From Mesostigma viride (taxonomy: Eukaryota; Streptophyta; Mesostigmatophyceae; Mesostigmatales; Mesostigmataceae): a stretch of DNA of 62,000 bases. The stretch is from contig RPFO01000017.1 in NCBI GenBank assembly GCA_009746045.1, positions 1,325,001 through 1,387,000 of the forward strand. The letters run 5' to 3'. This document shows, piece by piece, positions 32,506 through 40,983 of the stretch. Under the pieces are notes generated by a model, which had not been told where the DNA came from, ran no database searches, and saw only the letters and a list, made by a program, of their open reading frames with translations. Made by a program: the position numbers and the translations under genes. Positions within the stretch are counted from its first letter, which is position 1; each line of letters begins with the position of its first letter.

Positions 32506-33146
32506 TTAGCGAGCAGCCAGAACTGTGAGTTCCTGGTCTCTCACGCCACAACGGGATGAGCCAAAGTTGCAAGGCAGCAACCTTTTAACCCGTGCACCAA
32601 GCCACGACCACGGTGAGCGGTTCCACGTCCAATGTGGGAGCCTCGGTTCGTGCTTGCCAAGATAGCTGGTCATCCCCCATGACCAAGCTATATCCTTTGC
32701 GTTGTTCCTCGTTCCCATCGGCGTGACGAGGCACGTGCAGGCAGACAAGCAAATCCCCAACGTCCACTGGCATCAGCGCAGAGCCAGGACGAACTGGATT
32801 TGCCTAGACTCTGCAACCTAGGAAGTACAGGACCTGTCACAAGCCTGCAAGGCCTAGTATCCTTGCAGACCTGTGCCAGTCCTGTATTCCACCAGCCACA
32901 GGCTGCTGCTCCTCTGGTCTACGTGGACCACAGTCACGTGATAGTCAGGCTAAGCCTGTGCAGGCACGGCCTGCCACGTGTCCTGTCCACTATACCAGAG
33001 GACTGTACCCTAGTCGGCCACGGACGGCTAGGACTTCGGGACCTCATATCTTTCTCGTCCCTTGTCTGTTTCAGGCGGTCAGCACGGCGTTGGAAAGGTC
33101 TTTCCAAACTGCATCCACTTAGCATATTGGTTGCCCAAAATGCTAA
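32506..33146. mobile_element. 641-bp insertion in the LINE RT with TTAGC/GCTAA ends
   Basis: It interrupts the RT between HARDNRIK and GLPIQGKPRGLFQTAY. The minus-strand junctions are GGATCAAG|TTAGCATTTTG and GCTCGCTAA|CTGATCAG, so ends TTAGC...GCTAA are flanked by an imperfect GATCA(A)G duplication. It is internally rich in small palindromes (GTCCTGTAC, CACGTG). No coding is recognised; probably a small non-autonomous DNA element. Confidence 0.55.
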
Positions 33147-35240
33147 CTTGATCCTGTTGTCGCGAGCGTGCAAAAAGAACAGCCCGGCATGCGCAAGAAG
33201 AAACAGGAGCGGGGACATGCAGTCGCCTTGTGGGAGTGACCTAGAGCTAGTGCCTGTGCGTGAGAAGTGCCCGTTTAGGAGTAGGGTCCATGAGAGCGAT
33301 TTAATCATACCGATGGTGACATACGTGAAAGTGCCACCAAATCCGAAACCGCGCAATGTCTTCTCGAGGTAGTCCCAACACATGCGGTCAAAAGCTTTTT
33401 TGAAATCCCAAAACAGTATGATGCCGAGTATGTTGTGGCGCCACGCTTTTTCCACTATGTCCATAAGCATGGTAATGCTATCGTTTATGTGTAGGTTAGC
33501 GCGGAAGCCGACTTGTTCCGGACCGATTAGGTCGTCGAGTACTGTGTAAATGCGTAGTTGTAGTATTTTACTGATGATTTTGTACGCAACCGTGAGTAGT
33601 CGTATGGGACGGTAGTTTTGCCATTGAGTTTTAGACCCCTTTTTAAATATGAGGATTAGTGCGGTTTCTGCCCAGTTGCCAGGGACGATACCTGTGCGCC
33701 ATACTTCGAGGACGCATTTGTAAAAGCCGGCGGAAAGGTCGGGCCAAAACTTTCTCCAAAATTCTACAGGGATGCCGTCCACGCCGGGTGCACTGCCGAG
33801 TTTGATTTTGAGCATAGCAGTCTGTGTCTCAGCTTGTGTGGGTGTCTGATCTAGTTCTTGCTGCTGCGTGGTGGTGAGGCGCCGTGGTATCGCCTGAAGG
33901 ACTTGGTGGATAGCTTGAGGTGCTTGAGGGTGCGGTTTACTTCGGAATAGCTTCGTAAAATATTGATGACCACTGTTTAGTATGGAATGGATGTCTGTGT
34001 GGATGCCCTGGTCGTCGTGAATTTCTGTTATCAGCGTGTGTGTTCGTTGCTTGGGGAGGAGTGCAAAATATTCTTTATTCATTTTTTCCCCCGTTGTGTG
34101 CCACCAAAGGTTAATTTCCGCATCTATGGCGTTAGCGTGTCTTTCGTATCGCAGTTTGTCCAAGGCTAGCTGGGCTTGTTGCAATTTCGCCATGTCATAA
34201 GTATTGAGTGTTTGCTTAAGTTGTAGACGGTTGACAATACGTTCATAACATCGGTATTCATGGCCTTTCTGTTGTCTGAGCTCAGCAGTGTATTTCTTGG
34301 AAAGTTGCAATACATGTTGTAGGCCGGCTTGCATCCATCGACAATGATCGGTATAGTGAGGGATGCTGGCCACCCACTCTCGCCAAAAAGCTTTTACCTG
34401 AGCCGTGAATGTTTGATCCCTCAATAAGTCTCGGTTGAAGCGGGGGATACCGGGTCCCCGCGTCGGTGGGGTGTGGTGCGTTAAGGTGATAATACAAGGG
34501 TAGTGGTCCGAAAGAGTGATAGAGCGATCTACCCTAGCATGACATACAAGGTCCGCCCAAGCGGGCGTGGCATAGATTCTGTCTAGACGGCGTGTGATGC
34601 GGTGACCGTCGCGTGTTGCAAGCCAAGTGTGGTCGTTGTCCCTGGAGCGCAGTAGGTCGTGTAGGTTAAGCTCTAGTAGCTGTTCGTGAAAGGGGTTTGT
34701 ACGTGATTGAGGGTGCGCCGCCATGTCTAGATTGAAATCACCCATCAATATGATCTCCAGGCCGTGGGAAATAATGGCGTGGATCATCTGAAACATGTCT
34801 TTGAAAAAATTATGTTGTTCAGCTGGGTCGGTTGGGGCGTAAATTGAAAGAAGGTACCCCTGCTTGCTACCCCAGGTGATGTGCTGTCGTACCCAGCGGC
34901 CTTGCCATTGAGCCGCCGCCGTATCTACCGGTTGGGACCAAGTGTGGCAGGTGAGGTGTGAGGAAGCCGTTTTACGGTATTGAATCAAAGCTGTGCCCCC
35001 CTGGGTTCCTCGCGCCCAGGCCCAGCGACTCTCACTATTAGGAGCTAGTGCTCTCACTGCTTTGTTGGCCGTGACCCCCGGGCCTTGAATTTTATGCTCT
35101 TGCAGGCCCAGCCAGATCTCATGGGCTGGGCCGCCGTAGCCCTGCAGTAATGATGCGAGGTGAAGGGATAATTGCTTGATACGAGTAGTATTGGGAATGC
35201 CAATAGCAGTACGTACTCCATAGCTATTGAGACCGCGTTG
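33147..35240 (-). pseudogene. LINE ORF2: APE endonuclease and reverse transcriptase (5' part)
   Basis: The frame is open from 35240 (a TAA lies just upstream). It begins GLNSYGVRTAIGIPNTTRIK and HEIWLGLQEHK, the start of an apurinic-type endonuclease. Endonuclease motifs are YAPTDPAEQHNFF, ILMGDFNLD, RRLDRIYATPAW and TLSDHYPC. RT follows: GIPVEFWRKFWP, FKKGSKTQWQNYRPIRLL, EQVGFRANLHINDS, LFWDFKKAFDRMCWDYL (catalytic D with the K-A-F-D block) and LPQGDCMSPLLFLLA. The coding then runs into the insertion at 33146. The encoded enzyme would nick target DNA and reverse-transcribe the LINE RNA. The Y-x-D-D segment lies beyond the insertion. Confidence 0.85.
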
Positions 35241-35656
35241 TTACGTCGCGTAACAATTCGTTGTAGTTACGGACGTAAATTAGGTCTTTTGCCTCGGTTG
35301 TCCCCAGGTTTACGTTTAGGCTCCTACCGGGACATTATTGTCCTCGTAACAGTACTGTGGTACATTGGGTGCCGTTGGGCGCCGCGCCGCGTACTTTACT
35401 AGTGGTCCTGATCCTGTGGTAGAATGTAGTGGACCAGCGTGCATCAGTAGATGTAGTGGACCAACGTGCATCTGTAGGCGAGGGCCATGTCGGCCCGAGC
35501 GTGTTGGACCGTTGGTGACCATTTATGCGCGTTCTATCCCTTGTGTGTGCACTCGGCGTGTGTTAAATGAATTAACACATATAGGCTTGGGTCACGGCAG
35601 TTTAGTTGTGTTTCCTTCCTCTTTTCCTGGAGTAAACGGGTTTGTGTAAATGGCCT
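35241..35656 (+). promoter_or_regulatory. probable 5' LTR/leader region of the Ty3 element (boundary not fixed)
   Basis: This lies between the LINE 5' edge and the first Ty3 frame. The partner LTR is outside the window, so the LTR ends cannot be defined. A tandem imperfect repeat (GTAGTGGACCAGCGTGCATC and GTAGTGGACCAACGTGCATC) lies at ~35430-35480. No primer-binding site was recognised. Confidence 0.4.
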
Positions 35657-35965
35657 ATGGCATATTACAGTAGTACATATGTAAATGCATTGAGATCTGG
35701 TTCGTCTCGGTCGTCTTTCGCTAGGGGTGTAAATAGAAGCGGCCTCACTAGTTTAGGTAGTATCAGGACCGGTAGAGGTAGAGGTGGCGGCCGAGGCTTG
35801 CGGCGTAACAATGGACTCGGAGGTAGTTTAGATAGAGAGCGAGACGACGATCCTTTGCAACATACGTCATTGAATCAACCCTTCCGCGGCTGGGAAAATG
35901 AAGACGACACCTACTTGACAGGTAATGGGCGGGTCGCCTGCGAGCTGGGGGGTAGTGCTGCCTGA
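35657..35965 (+). CDS. Ty3 element RG-rich ORF (unknown)
   Basis: 102 aa from ATG 35657. Ser/Arg-rich, then an Arg-Gly stretch (RTGRGRGGGRGLRRNNG) and an acidic tail. RG-rich tracts bind nucleic acid, as in many Gag N-termini (inference). A possible splice donor (ACAG|GTAATG at ~35921) could join it to downstream gag sequence, but the acceptor is not clear. Confidence 0.45.
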   Translation: MAYYSSTYVNALRSGSSRSSFARGVNRSGLTSLGSIRTGRGRGGGRGLRRNNGLGGSLDRERDDDPLQHTSLNQPFRGWENEDDTYLTGNGRVACELGGSAA

Positions 35966-36323
35966 TTCAGGACACGCCCTGCCTAGAAGATAGACCTGCT
36001 CGAAGCGGAAAATCCTTTTCTAGATAGTTCCTTTTCCTCGTCTTGTTTTCCTTAGAAAAGTGGTTCACTGTCGTAGATAGGTGATGTTTTCGGTTCGGTG
36101 TTAGTGAGACGATTAGCGTCTGGGTAGGTTCCACCTTTTCCTTCGTGCTGCTGTACATTAGACGGCCGCACTCGCAGAAAGTCACTGGGTCGCTGACTTT
36201 AGGACTACGAGCGCTGGACCATTGCCGCCCTCGTCATTTCGGTGATCCAGATAACCCAGCTAAGTCGACTCCTACCCCTTCCACTCCTATCGTGACTACT
36301 CAAGAACAACAAGGTGCGTTACC

Positions 36324-36716
36324 ATGAGCCAACGGCGATCTTTTACTGCTCCTTCCCATTCTTCTAGCGATAATAGTCTAGCTAAATATTACGTAGTGAT
36401 TACGCCTCAATGGTCCTCCATTTTCCTTTCTTGGTCTGACGCTAGGAAGATCGTTCAGAATCGTGTATACAACGTAATTAGGTACAAGAAATTTATGTCC
36501 TTCGAAGAAGCTCAGCAGTTCCTTATAGATCATAGCCAAACAGATTTAGGCCTTCATGTACGCCCTATTCCTCATGGTCGTCCTCCTGTAGAAGCTCTAG
36601 TCTTTGCTACCCCTCCTTCTTCTCCCCCTAAACGGGCTGCATCTGCATCTGCTTCAGATACTCCTCTCACTTTGGAGTTTGGTCCCCTATCCATTACTGT
36701 TGTTAAAAAGGATTGA
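36324..36716 (+). CDS. RNase H1 N-terminal/viroplasmin-like domain ORF in the Ty3 element
   Basis: 130 aa from the ATG at 36324. Residues ~21-70 read KYYVVITPQWSSIFLSWSDA and then YKKFMSFEEAQQFLIDH, the pattern of the RNase H1 hybrid-binding / viroplasmin fold (aromatic Y-x-V-x...G/S-I-x-x-S-W...F-x-x-x-x-x-A-x-x-F). The fold binds RNA:DNA hybrids. The C-terminal part is Ser/Pro-rich. It precedes Gag, so it may bind the element's nucleic acid (inference). The domain match is by eye. Confidence 0.6.
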   Translation: MSQRRSFTAPSHSSSDNSLAKYYVVITPQWSSIFLSWSDARKIVQNRVYNVIRYKKFMSFEEAQQFLIDHSQTDLGLHVRPIPHGRPPVEALVFATPPSSPPKRAASASASDTPLTLEFGPLSITVVKKD

Positions 36717-36828
36717 TTTTAATTTTGTTCCTGCTGCATACCTTCAAGGTTTTTCCTTTTTCCTTTGTTGCTTTCTTCTAGATTCCTATTCCTTTACGTA
36801 ATTAAAGGTGGATCCAGTGGGTGGAGAT

Positions 36829-39800
36829 ATGTCGCCTATACCTACCAATAATAATAATAATAATACTACTAATAACACTAACAATGACAATACTCGTGGT
36901 AACTGACGGGACTCCTTGGAAACGGTACACCATCTCACCCCTCAAGGTATTCTGCGTACCTCACCTCCTTCTCCTGTTGCTGGTGGTCGCCGTCGTCCCT
37001 CAATTACCCCACCTACCTATGAACAACGTATTTCCCAAGTCAGATTTAGTGATGAACCTTCTTTTGTTGTGAACCAGGCCCCTGCCCCTTCTGCAACCTT
37101 GGCTCACCCCTCCAACAGGTCCTCACACACTAACAATGCTTCTAGGCCTCCTTCCCACCCTGTGCCTTCAATGCCTGCTATTAACACGGGTCGTACCTCG
37201 GCCCCTGTCGGCCCTTCTGGGCGCCCTAGTGCAGTTCCCTTTTACCCACCTGCTTCCTGGTCCTACCCTGAGACGGCCTATGAGGCTGCCCAGGTCCCTA
37301 CCCGTGTTGCTGATTTAGAAGTTAATCGGGGTTCTTTGAACGGAGTTTCTTCTATACGTGAATGCGGGAACAAGAGGCCGCTGGATGAGCGGCTTATAGG
37401 TCGTAGTGTTTACTCGTAGCTGTTTGGCTAGAGCTTTTGTGATTAGTAGATGCAATATAGTGCATGGTTGAAAAATGAATTAAATAAAATGTGCGTTCCG
37501 CGCTTGGGTTGATTATACCCGGGCGGAACGGGGCGTGAGGTGCAGTGCCCCTGAAAAGAACAACCTACGCATTATTTAATACTAGCCGTGCAGATTCGGG
37601 ATATTCTACCCCGGTCTGTACGGTTAGCGTCTTACTAGCATCCACTAAACATAAGGGTTTAATGACGTCAGTTAGCTAGGAATAAGGGAGGTTTTGCGAC
37701 TAAAAGCCGCTCTGGCTGGTTTTGTCGGCCTCTTTCTTTGCTCGTTGTCGTTGCGGCGGCAGCCGCAGCTATGGGTGCTGCGGAGCAAAATCCCAAAAGC
37801 ACTGGTTGCACTGGCCACTTGGCCAGTGGTGAGACTTCCAGTTGTTAACCGGCCAGGCGTAGTTCCTCGCTCGGTTAACTAAAAGAAAAGAAAATGATTA
37901 CCTCCGGTCCGCACCTTTTCCCCAGCTTGGGGTCTTTGGTGGGCCGGATGCCGTGACGGGTGCTCAACTGTCGCTTGGTCGGCCCAGTGCGCGAGCTGGT
38001 GCTCCGTACCTGGGGATGCTTGCACCCCGGGTTGGAGCCGGATGGCTGGCACTGGCGACCCGTGTCTCGGTCCGCGGCCTGCGGCTTTTTCTTCGGAAAT
38101 TGCTGCTGGCCAGCAAACTTTGCAATTGCCTTCCGCCGAGGGGGGGGTGGTTGGGGCTGGGGACGGCGATGGGAAAAGCGCCTAAGCTAGAAATTTTTTC
38201 CCCACGCATAGAAACCTCGGGGGGGAATGCGGTCTTGGCTGAACGGACTCTCGTTCAGCCAGGTGCCTGGGGCTGTGGCCTCAGTCGGGCATCCGGGCTG
38301 GCGGGGCCTGGGCTAGGTCCACGTTTTTTCTCGAAGCACCCCGGGTCTATGGGGAGACGGCCATAGCGGTACCGACTCGGGGCCCCGAGAGGGGTCATGA
38401 TAGGCTGGCCGTGCGCAATCGCAGTGCAAATGCGCTGGGCCTTTTTGGGCCTGGCCATGCATCCACAGCCGCCGGGCACACGCCTCCCGATGTGGGGGGC
38501 TCCCGTTTTGCGGCAGGGCGGTCACTTGTGACAACGAGCAAGGTGGAGTGCGGCTTCAAGGGAAAGCCAGGGCGGGGGTGATTGGGCAACGTACTTCATG
38601 AAGGGCCTTGAACGGCGTGCCTCCGGGCATGTCAATTAGTGTCACATGTATGCTTCCACTTATTGTTTTAATGAAGATGCTGGTTTTTGTGGGAGCTACG
38701 TGGGACATGAATCGGGGTTCTTTGAACGGAGTTTCTTCTATACGTGAATGCGGGAACAAGAGGCCGCTGGATGAGCGGCTTATAGGTCGTAGTGTTTACT
38801 CGTAGCTGTTTGGCTAGAGCTTTTGTGATTAGTAGATGCAATATAGTGCATGGTTGAAAAATGAATTAAATAAAATGTGCGTTCCGCGCTTGGGTTGATT
38901 ATACCCGGGCGGAACGGGGCGTGAGGTGCAGTGCCCCTGAAAAGAACAACCTACGCATTATTTAATACTAGCCGTGCAGATTCGGGATATTCTACCCCCG
39001 GTCTGTACGGTTAGCGTCTTACTAGCATCCACTAAACATAAGGGTTTAATGACGTCAGTTAGCTAGGGATAAGGGAGGTTTTGCGACTAAAAGCCGCTCT
39101 GGCTGGTTTTGTCGGCCTCTTTCTTTGCTCCCCACCCACCCACCCGTGTCTTGGTTGCCTCTAGGGCAACGTACTTCATGAAGGGCCTTGAACGGCGTGC
39201 CTCCGGGCATGTCAATTAGTGTCACATGTATGCTTCCACTTATTGTTTTAATGAAGATGCTGGTTTTTGTGGGAGCTACGTGGGACATGAATAATGATTT
39301 CAGTACCATGCCCCTAGATGATAGGAATTATGATCATTTTGCCTATTCCTCTCTTCGTGAGCAATATACTGTTCCCTTCTCCTATGGGCACCATCCTGAA
39401 ACGGTGGCTCCCTCTAGACCCCTACCCAAGACTTTTCCTATCCCTTCCTTCTATCCCGCTTATGTAGCAGTGGAAGATAGTGGCCCCATGGGAAAAACTG
39501 ATTCTTCTAATCCCCCTAAGCCTCCTGCTCTTCCCCTCTTTGCCAACCTTCCTAAGCTGGATGTCAAGTCTTCCCCTCAACAGTTTTTCACTTTCATTAT
39601 GTTGCTCACCCAGAACACAGAGTCCTGGCAGAACCACAATAGGTGGCGCCTCCCTGATGCTGTACTAGTCCCTCATTATCTTACTACCTGCATAACTCCT
39701 GAACTTGCTAACCTCATCCAGTGTGAGTCTCTTGCCTCTCATGCCTACCCAAACTCGGTAGCAGAATTGTTCAAGCGTTTAGAGAACCATTTAGTCCCTC

Positions 39801-40522
39801 CCGATGCAGATTGGCAGGATAGATTATCCTTTGGCACCTTGCAGCAGGGTACAAAGTCCTTCAAAGAATATATGAAAGAGTTTGATGCCCAGATGGTACG
39901 AATTAGGGATTTGTCGGGCGCAGAAGTACGTGCCCGCTTCCTTCAGGGCCTCAGTAGACCCTTATTGCGTGAAGTCAAGCGCCAGTTCTCTGCCTACCGT
40001 TTTACTGACCTGCCCCTCAAGCATGTGCGCCAGCATCTTTTACGAGTAGCAGATTTCTTCTCCACGCCTTCTCTTCCTACCCGTTCCCGTATTAATAATA
40101 TTAGCCTTACCCCCGAGGAGGAGAACTCCTATGTAGAAGAATTAGATATCTGTGTGACTGACCTTTCAGCTCTGGATGTCTCTCATATCACCTGCTATCA
40201 TTGTAAGGAAGTAGGTCATCTTAAACGTGAGTGCCCCAAGTTCCTTTCGGGTGCTCCCCCTCATCCCGACGCTCGCCCTCCTCGTACCCCTCAGCGTGCT
40301 CCTATTCGTCCCACTTCAGGACGCATTCCTTCAGCTACCCCTAGTAGGCTGAATGCTGTGCAGACAGGATCCCCAGGGTTCCCCTATGATAATCAGGCTC
40401 CCGCACCCTCTTCAATCCCTCGTGACCCTCCAGCAGTGGCTTTTCCGCCAGGGTCTTCTTCGGGGTTAGTTCCTATGGATTTGGGGGGGAGGGGGAACAG
40501 TAGGCCTGTCAGCCGGGGGTAA
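36829..40522 (+). pseudogene. Ty3 Gag, interrupted by a split-repeat element
   Basis: It starts at ATG 36829 with an Asn-rich segment, has an in-frame TGA at 36904-36906, then a Pro/Ser-rich region (TPQGILRTSPPSPVAGGRR). At 37326 it is broken by the 1.97-kb element and resumes at 39293 (NDFSTMPLDD). The capsid-like part runs ~39520-40100 (FTFIMLLTQNTESWQ, LSFGTLQQGTKSFKEYMKEF). A CCHC zinc knuckle CYHCKEVGHLKREC lies at 40193-40234. The frame ends at TAA 40522, and the protease frame is +1 to it. Gag would form the particle and bind RNA. Whether the TGA is a mutation or recoded is open. Confidence 0.75.
37327..39292 (+). mobile_element. split-direct-repeat element 1 (DIRS/PAT/TOC1-like layout), non-coding
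   Basis: Layout: A1 37327-37743, internal 37744-38583, B1 38584-38712, A2 38713-39130, spacer 39131-39163, B2 39164-39292. A1/A2 differ by about two changes and B1/B2 are identical. AAT precedes A1, precedes A2 (38710-38712) and ends B2. The arrangement A1-internal-B1-A2-B2 is that of split direct repeats in tyrosine-recombinase (DIRS/PAT-type) retroelements and, as I recall, of TOC1 of Chlamydomonas. The internal 840 bp encode no RT or recombinase, so it is non-autonomous. Excision restores the Gag frame (EVN|NDF). Confidence 0.85.
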
Positions 40523-40979
40523 CCTGGACAGGTCCTTAGATAGTACCCCAGATAAAAATTTTTGCCTGCCTGTTTTTATAACCTCTGTAGGAGCTGAATC
40601 TTCCCTACCACTACGTGTGCGTCCTCTTATGTTCTTGAATGGTGGTTTAACCGTCCCTCACACTGTTGTAGACCCTTTCCTGCATGCTGATGAACTCTTG
40701 AATGTCTCTGTGTTGGTAGATAGCGGTGCGGCTAGCTCCTTTGTGAGCGAGGCCCTAGTTAGGCGTTTAGGACTAGTCCCTACCCCTCACACCAAACCCG
40801 TCACTGTTCATTATGCTGATGGTCGCACCAGTCATTCCCCGGGTATACGTACGGTGTCCCTTCCCATGGTTATACAAGGACGTACGGTCAACCTGACGGC
40901 CACTATAGGCCCTATCACTACCGCTGATGTATTACTAGGATTAGATTGGCACCAGGATAATAAGATTACTATTTTATGA
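40509..40979 (+). CDS. Ty3 retropepsin (aspartic protease)
   Basis: In the +1 frame relative to Gag: VGLSAGGNLDRSLDSTPDK leads to NVSVLVDSGAASSFVSEAL (catalytic D-S-G-A at ~40717) and TTADVLLGLDWHQD (the I/L-L-G block before the C-terminus). It would cleave the Gag-Pol polyprotein. The frame stops at TGA 40979 and the RT frame starts 5 bases later in another phase; ILYDTMVIW would be continuous if two bases were present, so a deletion near 40977 is likely. Confidence 0.8.
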   Translation, partial: SAGGNLDRSLDSTPDKNFCLPVFITSVGAESSLPLRVRPLMFLNGGLTVPHTVVDPFLHADELLNVSVLVDSGAASSFVSEALVRRLGLVPTPHTKPVTVHYADGRTSHSPGIRTVSLPMVIQGRTVNLTATIGPITTADVLLGLDWHQDNKITIL

Positions 40980-40983
40980 TACC

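Larger units (their letters stand above)
30090..35240 (-). mobile_element. nearly full-length L1-type LINE (minus strand)
   Basis: The 3' end is CCGG plus A7 (poly-T at 30090-30096), identical to the truncated copy at 821-1145, which fixes the terminus. Coding runs from ~35240 down to 30202 with one stop-free endonuclease/RT frame, a 641-bp insertion at 32506-33146, one frame change near 31500 and another near 31010. No ORF1 is found upstream; either it is lost or the copy is 5'-truncated at ~35240. Confidence 0.85.

Noticed and set aside
32934-33146. The C-terminal ~65 residues of the 707-codon LINE frame as LINE protein
   Set aside because: They lie in the 641-bp insertion; the true continuation starts at GLPIQGKPRG beyond it.
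38000-38500. Open frames of 64-137 codons in the GC-rich interior of split-repeat element 1
   Set aside because: Frames overlap on both strands with no motifs and are not preserved in element 2.
37327-39292. Simple tandem duplication or ordinary LTR element
   Set aside because: An independent insertion at 41245-43225 in opposite orientation has the same A1-int-B1-A2-B2 order, so the layout is inherent to the family.
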